From CAWCHZ01 sp963795555 (GTDB taxonomy: Bacteria; Actinomycetota; Thermoleophilia; Solirubrobacterales; Solirubrobacteraceae): a DNA stretch of 64,000 nucleotides. A program made the position numbers and the translations under genes. The notes beneath the pieces were generated by a model that made no database searches, was not told the origin of the DNA, and saw nothing but the letters and a program-made list of their open reading frames with translations. How positions within the stretch are numbered: the stretch's first letter is position 1; each line of letters starts with the position of its first letter. The stretch spans positions 1,054,001 to 1,118,000 of the forward strand of contig CAWCHZ010000002.1 in NCBI GenBank assembly GCA_963795555.1, given 5' to 3'. Below, piece by piece: positions 41,875-49,709 of this stretch.

Positions 41875-42342
41875 CTATTCGGCTGTCACGGATCCGCCCT
41901 CCTCGGCCCCGAACAGCATCATGACCACATTCGCCGACTGGATCTCGCTGAGGTCGCCGCCGGCCGTCCGCTGAGCGCATTGTCGCTCGATCTCGTCGAT
42001 CTGACGCCGAACCGTACGCAGCACAGCGCCGACCTGGCTCCAACCCTGGCGGTCGAGCTTCACCAGCCGCCAGGCCTCATCGCCCAGCGGACCATGGCGG
42101 TGAGCCGCATAGTGGTGACCGACAGCGCCGCGGCTGCGGGTCTCCCTGACCAGCTCGATCAGGCCCAGCCGGTGAAGCTTGCGGACGTGGTAGCTGACGG
42201 TCCCCAGCGGGGCTTCGAGCAGCTCGGCGAGCTCGCTGGGGCTTGCGACGCGCCGGTCGAGCACGCTCATGATACGAACGCGCAGAGGATGCGCCAGCAG
42301 TTGAAGAATGCGGGGATCGGAGATGTCGGCATAAGGTTCCAG
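41875..42342 (-). CDS. Winged-helix (ArsR-like HTH) regulator, paralogue B, with apparent CTG start
   Basis: 155 residues when read from a CTG at 42342: EPYADISDPRILQLLAHPLRVRIMSVLDRRVASPSELAELLEAPLGTVSYHVRKLHRLGL. The first 24 residues are required to complete the first helix found in all paralogues, yet the only ATG (42270) lies inside that helix and a stop lies four codons before the CTG. A very strong Shine-Dalgarno sequence, AGGAGGAGG (42348-42356, this strand), sits 5 nt upstream of the CTG. It converges with paralogue A. The protein ends SANVVMMLFGAEEGGSVTAE. Confidence 0.78.
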   Translation of the reverse strand: MEPYADISDPRILQLLAHPLRVRIMSVLDRRVASPSELAELLEAPLGTVSYHVRKLHRLGLIELVRETRSRGAVGHHYAAHRHGPLGDEAWRLVKLDRQGWSQVGAVLRTVRRQIDEIERQCAQRTAGGDLSEIQSANVVMMLFGAEEGGSVTAE

Positions 42343-42374
42343 AGCGGCCTCCTCCTATTACTCAGGATTTCAGG

Positions 42375-42403
42375 ATAATACAAACGTACCCGTGCAAGGC
42401 AAG
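42375..42403 (-). promoter_or_regulatory. Probable promoter of regulator B
   Basis: On the minus strand, TATTAT (42375-42380) is a good -10, with CTTGCC (42398-42403) 17 bp upstream as a weak -35. The transcript would carry a leader of about 25 nt containing the AGGAGGAGG ribosome site. Confidence 0.45.
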
Positions 42404-42457
42404 GCCGAAAGCGAGCTTGCAGCGGCAGATGGGGTGCAGACCCCAGGGCGCTGGCCC

Positions 42458-42541
42458 GATTCGTACGCCGGCCCCGGCTCACGCCGATTCGTACGCCGGC
42501 CTCGGCTCACGCCGATTCGTACGCCGGGCTAGCTTGCCGCC
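42458..42541. repeat. 28-bp tandem repeat at the end of aacS
   Basis: Units beginning GATTCGTACGCCGG start at 42458, 42486 and 42514, period 28 bp, with one C/T difference between units. The array lies immediately beyond, and runs into, the last codons of the acetoacetyl-CoA synthetase gene (stop at 42529). Each unit contains GTAC and a G/C-rich dyad. Confidence 0.9.
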
Positions 42542-44484
42542 CGCTGGGTCGCGAAGCTAGTGAACCAGTCGAGCGCGGCGGGGTTGGCGAGACTGTCGCG
42601 GCTTGCCACCTGATCGGGCGCCGCGCCCTGGAGGAGGCGCTTGACGGGCACCTCGAGCAGCTTGCCCGAGATCGTCCGCGGGACCGCCGGAACCTGATGC
42701 ACGGCGTTGGGGACGTGCCGCGGTGAGCACTGATCGCGGATGCGCCGGGCGATGCGCTGCTCCAGATCGGCGTCGAGGGTCGCCCCCTCCGCTAGGACGA
42801 CGAACAACGGCATCCAGCCATCGACGTCGACGACCAGCGCATCCTGGATCTCCGGCAGCGCGAGGACGGCGCGGTAGATCTCGCTGGTGCCCATGCGAAC
42901 TCCGCCGCGATTGATCGTCGCGTCCGAGCGTCCATAGATCACCGCCGTGCCGCGGTCGGTGATCTCGATCCAGTCGCCGTGGCGCCAGACGCCGCGGAAG
43001 GTCTCGAAGTAGCTCTCGCGGTAGCGCGCACCGTCGGGGTCGTTCCAGAGCTGGAGCGGCATCGAGGGCATCGGCTCGGTGATGACGAGCTCCCCCACAG
43101 CGCCGATCAACGGCCGCCCCTGTGGGTCATAGGCCTGGACGTTGGCCCCCAGCGAGCGGGCCTGCAACTCACCGCGATAGACGGGCAGCGTCGGAACACC
43201 GCCGATGAAGGCCGTGCAGAGGTCGGTCCCGCCGCTGGTCGAGAACAGCCAGGTGCCGGCGCCGAGGTGACCGTAGACCCACTCGAACGCCTCGTCTGAC
43301 AGCGACGAGCCGGTCGAGCCCACGCTTCGCAGCGCCGACAGATCCCTGCCGGCCGCGGGCTCCACGCCGGCCTTCATGCACTGGACCAGATAGGCGGCGC
43401 TGGTGCCGAAGCAGGTGATGCCGGCATCCGCGGCCAGCTGCCAGAGCACATCCATGTCGGGATGGGCGGGGTTGCCGTCGTAGAGGACGACGGAGGCGGG
43501 CGTGAGCAGCACGCCGACGAGGAAGTTCCACATCATCCAGCCCGTCGTGGTGAACCAGAACACGCGGTCGTCGGCCTGGGCGTCGAGGTGCAGGTGCTGC
43601 TTCTTGAGCTGCTCGATCAGCATCCCACCCTGGCTGTGGACGATCGCCTTGGGCAACCCGGTCGTGCCGGAGCTGTAGAGGATCCAGAGCGGGTGCTCGA
43701 ACGGGACCTGCTCGAAGACAAGCGGCGATCCCACCGGGCCGAGGAACTGCTGCCAGCCGATCGTCCAATCGAGCTGCGCGTCGGGATCCAGGTGGCCCAA
43801 CAGCACCGTCGCCTCCAGCGATGGGATCCGCTCGATCAGCTCGGCGACAACGCCGCGGCGGTCGAAGTCACGACCGCCATAGCGGTAGCCGTCGACGGCG
43901 AGCAGGACCTTGGGGGAGACCTGAGCGAAGCGATCGAGGATCGCGCCGACGCCGAAGTCCGGCGAGCAGGAGGACCACACGGCCCCCAGCGAGGCGCAGG
44001 CGAGCAGGCCCGCGATCGCCTCCGGCACATTGGGCATGTAGGCGACGACACGGTCGCCGGGAGCGACGCCGCGGTCACGCAATCCTGCGGCGATCCGCGC
44101 CGTCAGCTCGCGCAGCTGACCCCACGACAGCTCCGCGAGCGGGCGCAGCTCCGTGGCATGGCGCAGCGCAACCTCGTCCTCCACGCGGTCGCGAAAGACG
44201 TGCTCGGAATAGTTGACTCGCGCCCCGGGAAACCAGACCGCTCCCGGCATCTCGCGGCGACCGAGCACGCGCTCGTAGGGGGCCGAGGCGCGCACCTGGA
44301 AGAAGTCCCAGATCGAGCCCCAGAACCCATCGAGGTCGCTGACCGACCACTCCCAGAGATCCGCGTAGCCGTCGAAGGAGTGTCCGCTGCGCTCGCCGAG
44401 CCAGCGCATGTAGCGCGTCAGCCAGCTCCGCTCGATTCGCCCTGGCGTGGGCGACCAGAGGATCGGCGGCACGGCGCGGACCAT
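42529..44484 (-). CDS. aacS: Acetoacetyl-CoA synthetase
   Basis: A 651-residue ANL-superfamily ligase activating acetoacetate. ILYSSGTTGLPKAIVHSQGG is the P-loop, WFTTTGWMMWNFLVGVLL and FGTSAAYLVQCMKAG follow, and SDATINRGGVRMGTSEIYRAV plus the C-terminal catalytic Lys in RTISGKLLEVPVK are present. The AacS-specific N-terminal extension (WEWSVSDLDGFWGSIWDFFQV) separates it from acetyl-CoA synthetase. It is divergent from an enoyl-CoA hydratase gene 62 bp away and can supply C4 acyl-CoA to the EMC pathway. Confidence 0.93.
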   Translation of the reverse strand: MVRAVPPILWSPTPGRIERSWLTRYMRWLGERSGHSFDGYADLWEWSVSDLDGFWGSIWDFFQVRASAPYERVLGRREMPGAVWFPGARVNYSEHVFRDRVEDEVALRHATELRPLAELSWGQLRELTARIAAGLRDRGVAPGDRVVAYMPNVPEAIAGLLACASLGAVWSSCSPDFGVGAILDRFAQVSPKVLLAVDGYRYGGRDFDRRGVVAELIERIPSLEATVLLGHLDPDAQLDWTIGWQQFLGPVGSPLVFEQVPFEHPLWILYSSGTTGLPKAIVHSQGGMLIEQLKKQHLHLDAQADDRVFWFTTTGWMMWNFLVGVLLTPASVVLYDGNPAHPDMDVLWQLAADAGITCFGTSAAYLVQCMKAGVEPAAGRDLSALRSVGSTGSSLSDEAFEWVYGHLGAGTWLFSTSGGTDLCTAFIGGVPTLPVYRGELQARSLGANVQAYDPQGRPLIGAVGELVITEPMPSMPLQLWNDPDGARYRESYFETFRGVWRHGDWIEITDRGTAVIYGRSDATINRGGVRMGTSEIYRAVLALPEIQDALVVDVDGWMPLFVVLAEGATLDADLEQRIARRIRDQCSPRHVPNAVHQVPAVPRTISGKLLEVPVKRLLQGAAPDQVASRDSLANPAALDWFTSFATQRAAS

Positions 44485-44545
44485 TTGTTGGCAAGCTATC
44501 GCAAGCCGGCGGATCGCCCGGCGGAGGTGCGGCGAGGAGGCTCGG

Positions 44546-45328
44546 ATGGCAGGTGATGTTGTGCGTTATGACGTCGCCGAGGGCGTTGCGACCGTTGCGC
44601 TGAACTCGCCGCAGACCCGCAATGCCCTTTCGACGCAGCTGCTGGAGGAGCTCGAGGTGAAGCTGCGCGCCGCGCGCGACGACAAGGCGGTGCGCTGCGT
44701 GGTGCTGACGAGCACCCACGAGCGCGTCTTCTGCGCCGGTGGCGATCTGCGCGAGTTCGCCGCGCCGGAGCCACTGATCGCCAAGCACGTTGGCATCGGG
44801 CGGCTGCCGGCGATCTTCACGTTGATCGGCCAGCTCGGCAAGCCGACGCTCTGCGCGGCAAACGGCCATGTGCTGGCGGGTGGGCTCGGGCTGGCCCTCG
44901 CCTGCGATCTGGTGCTCGCCAAGGAGGGCGCGCGCTTCGGCACGCCCGAGATCGATGTGGGCGTCTTTCCCTTCATGGTGATGGCGCTGCTCTACCGCAA
45001 CGTCCCGCGCAAGCGGGCGACCGAGCTGCTGCTGCTCGGCGAGCAGGTCGATGCGCACGAGGCCGTGCGGATCGGGCTGGTCAACCGGGTCCTACCGGCA
45101 GACGGGTTCGACGCTGCCGTAGCGGACTGGGCAGCGCGATTGGCAGCCAAGTCGCCGCTGCTGATGGCGTTGGGCAAGCAGGCGATCGCGCGCCAGCAGG
45201 ACATGGCGCTGGAGGACGCGTTGGACTATCTGCACGGGCAGCTGTCGATCACATTCAGGAGCGAGGACATGCGCGAGGGCATCCAGGCGTTCTTCGACAA
45301 GCGCAGCCCGCGCTGGAGCGGGCGCTGA
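44546..45328 (+). CDS. Enoyl-CoA hydratase/isomerase family protein
   Basis: A 260-residue crotonase-fold protein. VFCAGGDLREFA contributes the oxyanion hole, and ANGHVLAGGLGLALACDLVLAKEGARFGTPEIDVGVFPFMVMALL contains the second oxyanion Gly and a Glu at the catalytic position of PEIDVG. The FPFM sequence after it and the C-terminal RSEDMREGIQAFFDKRSPRW fit the family. The substrate is unknown; crotonyl-CoA is a natural candidate next to aacS. The ATG at 44546 has GAGGAGG 5 nt upstream. Confidence 0.9.
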   Translation: MAGDVVRYDVAEGVATVALNSPQTRNALSTQLLEELEVKLRAARDDKAVRCVVLTSTHERVFCAGGDLREFAAPEPLIAKHVGIGRLPAIFTLIGQLGKPTLCAANGHVLAGGLGLALACDLVLAKEGARFGTPEIDVGVFPFMVMALLYRNVPRKRATELLLLGEQVDAHEAVRIGLVNRVLPADGFDAAVADWAARLAAKSPLLMALGKQAIARQQDMALEDALDYLHGQLSITFRSEDMREGIQAFFDKRSPRWSGR

Positions 45329-45363
45329 GCGATGCAGGACGTTCTCTTCTGAGCGATGCAGGA
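45325..45363 (+). repeat. 24-bp-period duplication copying a gene start
   Basis: CTGAGCGATGCAGGA occurs at 45325-45339 and 45349-45363. The second copy carries the ATG (45356) of the DUF2269-like gene; the first makes a decoy ATG followed after a few codons by TGA, right after the hydratase stop. Confidence 0.85.
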
Positions 45364-45928
45364 GGTCGCGCTCTTCTTTCACCTCCTAGGCGCGCTGCTG
45401 TTCACCGCGGGCATCGTCGTGGCCGGAGTGGCCTTCGAAGCGGCCCGCCGGCGCGAGCGCCCGGCAGAGATCGCGCTGCTGCTGAGTGTGACGCGCATCG
45501 GCGTCATGCTCGTCGGCGTCGGCGGTCTGCTGCTTCCGATCTTTGGGCTCTGGCTCGTGCATCTCGGCCACTTCGGCTATGGCTCCGGCTGGGTGGATGG
45601 GGCGATCGGCCTCTACGTCGTCGCGCTGGCGCTTGGCGCGGTCGGCGGCCAGCGCCCCAAGCAGGCGCGCACGCTGGCGACGCGGCTGGCGGCTGAGGGT
45701 GGCGACGGCACCGTCTCAACAGGCCAGGGCACGGTCTCGACGGGCGAGGGCGCGATCTCGACGGGCGAGGGCGCGATCTCGACGGGCGAGCCCACGGCGC
45801 AGGTAGGTGAGCGATCGACACCCACCGAGGAGCTGCGGACCCTGCTCGACGACCGGCGCGCGCGTGCTGCCAACTACGCGTCGCTCGGAGTTGTGATCGC
45901 GATCCTCGTGCTGATGGTGTTCAAATAG
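45356..45928 (+). CDS. DUF2269-like integral membrane protein with heptapeptide repeats
   Basis: 190 residues, four likely spans: VALFFHLLGALLFTAGIVVAG, IGVMLVGVGGLLLPIFGLWLV, WVDGAIGLYVVALALGAVGG and, at the C-terminus, YASLGVVIAILVLMVFK. The conserved early His in FFHLLGA and the span spacing match DUF2269-type proteins, whose function is unknown. The loop before the last span holds four 7-residue units (TVSTGQG, TVSTGEG, AISTGEG, AISTGEP) from a 21-bp tandem repeat at 45710-45793. Confidence 0.72.
   Translation: MQEVALFFHLLGALLFTAGIVVAGVAFEAARRRERPAEIALLLSVTRIGVMLVGVGGLLLPIFGLWLVHLGHFGYGSGWVDGAIGLYVVALALGAVGGQRPKQARTLATRLAAEGGDGTVSTGQGTVSTGEGAISTGEGAISTGEPTAQVGERSTPTEELRTLLDDRRARAANYASLGVVIAILVLMVFK
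45710..45793 (+). repeat. 21-bp tandem repeat, four copies, in a coding region
   Basis: Units start at 45710, 45731, 45752 and 45773, each 21 bp with a TCTCGACGGGCGAGGGC-like core and a few differences in the first copy. The frame is kept, adding Ser/Thr/Gly-rich heptapeptides to the cytoplasmic or external loop of a membrane protein. Confidence 0.92.
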
Positions 45929-46007
45929 CACCGCCCAGCCGGCCCTGTAGGTGAACTCAGGGACTCAGATCGACCGGCAGCTGGCCCGCTTGGTTCAGCT
46001 GCGTCAG

Positions 46008-46829
46008 CTAAGCGCCAGGCAGACGCCGGTGTCGGGCGACGTAGAGGATCTTGTTGTGGGCTTGCTCGTCGGCGTGCGGGTGCAGCTGCGCGCCGCCGGT
46101 TTGCCCAAGGACCTGCACGCACTCCAGGCCCGCTGCGGCCAGCGCGGAGCGGACCGCGGCGATGCCGTGGTGGCGCTGGACGTGCTGGCTCGAGCGCCTC
46201 GTCCAATGGCCATCGCCGGTCTGGGCGAAGATCTCGATCGTCGCTGTCCTGATGTCGCCCGGCGCGCAGCCGCCCTGGCTCTCGCCCCGCCAGACGAAGA
46301 AGGTTCGCTCATCCTCGCGAGCAAATTCACTGGCGAAGGCGTGCTGATAGATCCCGAGCGAGTTGGTGTCGAAGACATAGACGCCGGTTGGCGCCAACTG
46401 GCGAGCGACGCAGCTAAACGCGGCGATCAGCTCGTCGTCGTCGAGGAGGTAGTTGATCGCATCGTCCATGCACGTGACGAGGTCGAACTCACCCAGCTCG
46501 GGCAGTGCCCGCATATCGGCGACAAGCACCTGGGCATCGGAGTCTTCAGGCAGCCGCGCACGAGCGATCTCGACCATCGCCGGCGAGAGATCGCAGGCGG
46601 TGACCCGATAGCCGCGCTCCAGCAGCGGCATGAAGCTCTTACCCGTCCCGCAGCCGACATCCAGATGCCGGCGACCCGCCATGCCGTGGGCGAGCGCAAG
46701 GCCCTCGACGCACGCCAGCCAGCGCTCGTACTCGTAGTCCGCGGTGAAGCGGTCGTAGAACGGTGCCATCCGCTCATAGGCATCGAGGGCGAGCAGTCCC
46801 TCCTGTGCGGAAGCGAGCGCCGTGGCCAT
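46008..46829 (-). CDS. SAM-dependent class I methyltransferase
   Basis: A 273-residue protein with YERMAPFYDRFTADYEYERW, the SAM motif I HLDVGCGTGKSFMPLLERG, motif II around TACDLSPAMVEIAR, and FDLVTCMDDAINYLLDDDE (post-II). The last third (THRR..., AAGLECVQVLGQTGGAQ) is a usual C-terminal beta region. The acceptor molecule is unknown. ATG 46829 (MATALASA) is taken; a GTG at 46856 is in frame. It lies next to an AT-richer patch. Confidence 0.85.
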   Translation of the reverse strand: MATALASAQEGLLALDAYERMAPFYDRFTADYEYERWLACVEGLALAHGMAGRRHLDVGCGTGKSFMPLLERGYRVTACDLSPAMVEIARARLPEDSDAQVLVADMRALPELGEFDLVTCMDDAINYLLDDDELIAAFSCVARQLAPTGVYVFDTNSLGIYQHAFASEFAREDERTFFVWRGESQGGCAPGDIRTATIEIFAQTGDGHWTRRSSQHVQRHHGIAAVRSALAAAGLECVQVLGQTGGAQLHPHADEQAHNKILYVARHRRLPGA

Positions 46830-47373
46830 ACCTACCAAGATCGCCGCACACTCCAAAGCGTTTCAGTATTGGCGTGCTTGGCTCCTTGAGCGCGTGGGCT
46901 ATTGCGACTCTTCGGTATCGCACGGGCAGACGGAACGCGGGAGCCCAGGACGCCTACGCTCCCGCGTGCCTCCGATCAGACGTACATGACCCGCATATCA
47001 CTCCTAACTCGGCCTGGTAGACATCCGAGCTCCTGATGCTGAAGCTCTCCGGCTTCAGAGCGATGAGCCGCGAGTGGGCTATACGCGGGAGGCAAGCTCG
47101 TGTTGCTTTAGCACTCCCGCGCCTAGCCAATTCAGACTCCCATGACGGCCATTGCCTGCTCCTCCAATGATTCAAGCTCCAGCGAGCACCGCTTGCGATC
47201 AATAAGACCAGGCGATTACGCAAAGCGTTTCGAGCTAACTAAGTTCGTGCACTGAAAAAAGCTGATTATTATCTTGCAATCACTTGCGTTATCAGATATG
47301 CACCACCAATCAATCTGTGTCGTGTCAGCTCCCCATAAACCGGCCTACAGCCATTGACCCGGAGGCATGAGGA
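46830..47373. other. 544-nt AT-richer intergenic patch
   Basis: No gene can be supported here. Base composition is visibly lower in GC than in the flanking genes, most clearly at 47220-47340 (runs such as GAAAAAAGCTGATTATTATC). A small hairpin, CTGAAGC paired with GCTTCAG, lies near 47038-47057. The right end holds the promoter of the next regulator. It may be a remnant of transferred DNA or a region without coding constraint. Confidence 0.5.
47274..47302 (+). promoter_or_regulatory. Promoter/operator of regulator C, shared with regulator D
   Basis: TTGCAA (47274-47279), a 17-bp spacer and TATGCA (47297-47302). The last 12 bp, ATCAGATATGCA, recur exactly upstream of regulator D (48877-48888, opposite strand) in the same position relative to a TTGAAT -35 with 17-bp spacing. 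It could be a shared promoter or an operator bound by these paralogues. Confidence 0.5.
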
Positions 47374-47820
47374 TTGCCGCGCTACGAAGACGTCGCCGAT
47401 CCCCGCATCGTCAAGATGATCTCCCATCCACTGCGGCTTCAAATCCTTCGGCATCTCGAAGACCATGTGGCCAGCCCGACGGCGATGGCCGAGCTTTTCA
47501 ACGTGCCGGTTGGGACGGCCAGCTACCATACCCGCGAGCTGCGCAAGCTGGGCATGATTGAGCTCGTGCGCAAAGTCCAGCGGCGGGGTGCAATCGAGCA
47601 CTTCTATCGGGCGCCTACTCGCGTCTGGCTGAGCGACGAATCATGGGCCAAGATGCGCCGGCTCCTGCGGAATGCCGTGTCGGACACATTCTTGGGAGTC
47701 TTGGGCTCCGAGATGACCGCCGCAGCCGAGTTGGGCCATTTCAACGCGGACGACGCTTATCTGACCCGCCAACAAAGAGCTACAGCTCTAGCGCCGAGCC
47801 GATCAGCTCCAGCCTGGTAG
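47374..47820 (+). CDS. Winged-helix (ArsR-like HTH) regulator, paralogue C (short)
   Basis: 148 residues: RYEDVADPRIVKMISHPLRLQILRHLEDHVASPTAMAELFNVPVGTASYHTRELRKLGMIELV, then RRGAIEHFYRAP and GHFNADDAYLTRQQ. It ends shortly after the shared DAYLTR/DAYVAR point, whereas paralogues A and D continue to a VVMML motif, so the C-terminal part appears lost or frame-disrupted. The start is TTG 47374 with GGAGG 8 nt upstream. The DNA-binding domain is intact. Confidence 0.75.
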   Translation: MPRYEDVADPRIVKMISHPLRLQILRHLEDHVASPTAMAELFNVPVGTASYHTRELRKLGMIELVRKVQRRGAIEHFYRAPTRVWLSDESWAKMRRLLRNAVSDTFLGVLGSEMTAAAELGHFNADDAYLTRQQRATALAPSRSAPAW

Positions 47821-47875
47821 GCGCCAGCTCAACCGAGAGCGTCCGGCCAGGCCTCGGGCGAAATTCGTTGGATGT

Positions 47876-48790
47876 TCAGGCCCAGTTGGCTGGATCGTTC
47901 GCGCCGTCTGCGAGAGCGCGCTCACCCTCGGGGGTAAGTTGGTAGCAGGGGTCGCCGGCCTCATCGTGTCCGATGATCTGGAGCTGCCCGTCGTCCACCG
48001 CCGCGCCCAGCATCGAGCGGGCATGCTCGATATCCCGCTCCCACAGCTCCTCGGCGATCTGGCTCAGCGTCGGGGCGGCGGATACAACCTCGGCGACCAC
48101 GGTGACGGCATAGAGGATGTCGAAGCGCAGCCGTTCGCGCGGAGCGGGTGGGAGGCCCTCGTCTGCGGCGAGCGGCGGCAGGCCATCGGCCTCGGGGTCC
48201 TCGGCCTCGGAGTCCTCGTCTTCGAGAGACGCGGGATAGAGCATCATGACCACGGACAGCCGGCGCTCATCGGCGTGGTCGATGCGATCGGCGCGGGCTT
48301 CCTGCTTGGCCTCGAGCTTGAGCAGCTCGTCCTGCAGCTCGCGCATCCTCTGGGCGAGCTGGGTCCACGCCTCCGGCGTCAGCACGATGCGCTCGCGGGC
48401 GACGTAGGCATCCTCGGACCGGAAGGCACCGCGCGCGGCTGCCGTCTGGACCTGCGCGCCGACGACCTGCAATGAGGCCATGGTTGCCGCCGTCCGGACG
48501 ATCGGGGGCATCTTCTCCAGGGCCTCGTCCGCGCACAGGATGCGCTTCGGCGCGTAGTAGTGGTGCTCAACGCTGCCGCGGCGCCGCGCCTGCTTGACAA
48601 CCTCGATCACCCCCAGCCGCTGCAGCGTACGCACGTGGCTGCGCGCCGTGCCGACCGTCGTCCCGAATACCTCGGCGAGCATGCTGGGGCTCGCAACGTG
48701 GTCCTCGAGATGCCTGAGGATCCGGAGGCGCAGCGGGTTTGCGAGCGCCTTGATGATGTGCGGGTCGGAGACTTTGCGGTAGCGGCTCAA
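47876..48790 (-). CDS. Winged-helix (ArsR-like HTH) regulator, paralogue D with extra C-terminal domain
   Basis: 304 residues. The N-terminal winged helix SRYRKVSDPHIIKALANPLRLRILRHLEDHVASPSMLAEVFGTTVGTARSHVRTLQRLGVIEVV is closest to regulator C. A middle region contains EDAYVARERIVLTPEAWTQLAQRM and LSVVMMLYPAS. An acidic linker leads to an additional C-terminal domain (RFDILYAVTVVAEVVSAAPTLSQIAEELWERDIEHARSMLGAAVDDGQLQIIG) that looks like a second small winged helix. The start is TTG 48790 with AGGAG 7 nt upstream. It converges with regulator C. Confidence 0.8.
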   Translation of the reverse strand: MSRYRKVSDPHIIKALANPLRLRILRHLEDHVASPSMLAEVFGTTVGTARSHVRTLQRLGVIEVVKQARRRGSVEHHYYAPKRILCADEALEKMPPIVRTAATMASLQVVGAQVQTAAARGAFRSEDAYVARERIVLTPEAWTQLAQRMRELQDELLKLEAKQEARADRIDHADERRLSVVMMLYPASLEDEDSEAEDPEADGLPPLAADEGLPPAPRERLRFDILYAVTVVAEVVSAAPTLSQIAEELWERDIEHARSMLGAAVDDGQLQIIGHDEAGDPCYQLTPEGERALADGANDPANWA

Positions 48791-48876
48791 GTCTGGGCTC
48801 CTATCGCCGATCAGGCCGGTCCTCGAGGGTCGCGCGGCGGGCCCCCTCGAGCCTGCTCGAGGGTACGCGAGACTTC

Positions 48877-48905
48877 TGCATATCTGATCAGAGATCTGGA
48901 TTCAA
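48877..48905 (-). promoter_or_regulatory. Promoter/operator of regulator D
   Basis: On the minus strand TTGAAT (48900-48905), a 17-bp spacer and TATGCA (48877-48882). The ATCAGATATGCA block is identical to the one at 47291-47302. The spacer includes a TCTGATCAGA palindrome. Confidence 0.5.
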
Positions 48906-48983
48906 GTCGGTGGTGTCGCCTGAGGGGTCCTTTTAATCGCCCCAGCGGCTGCGGTCTCGGCGACTGGGCGACCGGCCCAATAG

Positions 48984-49009
48984 AAAAGCCCCGCCGGAGC
49001 GGGGCTTTT
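48984..49009 (-). terminator. Rho-independent terminator after rnpB
   Basis: AAAAGCCCCG (48984-48993), a 6-nt loop, and CGGGGCTTTT (49000-49009) form a perfect 10-bp stem with a T-run in the minus-strand sense. It begins 5 nt after the RNase P RNA 3' end. Confidence 0.92.
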
Positions 49010-49014
49010 CCTTA

Positions 49015-49334
49015 GCAGGACGATAATCCGGATTCTGTCGCGAGCAGCCATCCATCTATGCGGCCTACCTGGACCTCGGCGGGCAGCGTCAACGGTCCAA
49101 CTTGGCCTTGCATCGGGTGGGGTTTACCTGGCCGCCGCGTCACCGCGGCGCCGGTGCGCTCTTACCGCACCATTTCACCCTTGCCGGCTCGCGGCACACG
49201 TGTGGCCGCGGGCTTAGGCGGTGTCATTTCTGTGGCACTTTCCCTCGGGTTTCCCCGGGTCGGCGTTACCGACCACCCTGCCCTCTGATGTCCGGACTTT
49301 CCTCGAAGGAGACCTCCGCGGCTGCTTGTCCTGC
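49015..49334 (-). ncRNA. rnpB: RNase P RNA, bacterial type A
   Basis: Read on the minus strand, the RNA contains the universally conserved 5' region GAGGAAAGTCCGGAC, then ACAGAAATGAC, GGTAAGAGCGCACC, CCAGGTAAACCCCAC and the 3' block GACAGAATCCGGATTAT. Helix P1 is formed by GCAGGAC at the 5' end (49328-49334) and GTCCTGC at the 3' end (49015-49021). A TACCCT -10 box (49341-49346, this strand) lies 6 nt upstream of the 5' end, and a strong terminator follows the 3' end. It processes tRNA 5' ends together with RnpA. Confidence 0.95.
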
Positions 49335-49460
49335 AGCTTGAGGGTAGCGCCAAATGGGCGCTCGTCGACGACCGGCGATGCTCGTCGAGGGGCGCTACTA
49401 CTCTCGTCGAGGGCGGCTATGACGCCCGTCGCGAGCCGCTGCGACGCCACTCGCCGCTCG

Positions 49461-49709
49461 CTACTCCAAGCTCGCCCCACAGTGCTCGCAACGGCCTCCC
49501 CAACCGTCTGCCCCACTCGCGCCGTGCGGCCGCAGCTGCCCGTGCTCACAGACGGGGCAGCGGCTGGGTAAGCCCTCGGCGAGCTTGCGCCAGGCGACCA
49601 GCACACGCTCCTCGAGCGTCTCCCCAGCGCGTCTCGGCCGCGGCCAATCCGGGGGCATCGAATCACCATCGGTCGGGCGGGATAGCAGGGCGGTCGCGCT
49701 CATCGTCAC
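49461..49709 (-). CDS. Small zinc-ribbon protein coupled to lexA
   Basis: 82 residues. A C-terminal zinc ribbon has CPVC and, about 22 residues later, CEHC, separated by EHGQLRPHGASGADGWGGR. The N-terminal half is a polar linker with a helix (GETLEERVLVAWRKLAEGLPS). The GTG at 49709 overlaps the lexA stop (GTGA); ATG 49703 is two codons downstream. Translational coupling to lexA suggests co-expression under SOS control. The function is unknown. Confidence 0.7.
   Translation of the reverse strand: MTMSATALLSRPTDGDSMPPDWPRPRRAGETLEERVLVAWRKLAEGLPSRCPVCEHGQLRPHGASGADGWGGRCEHCGASLE

Noticed and set aside
46954..47223. Minus-strand open frame in the AT-richer patch
   Set aside because: Codon usage and composition do not match neighbours, and no start signal or motif is visible.
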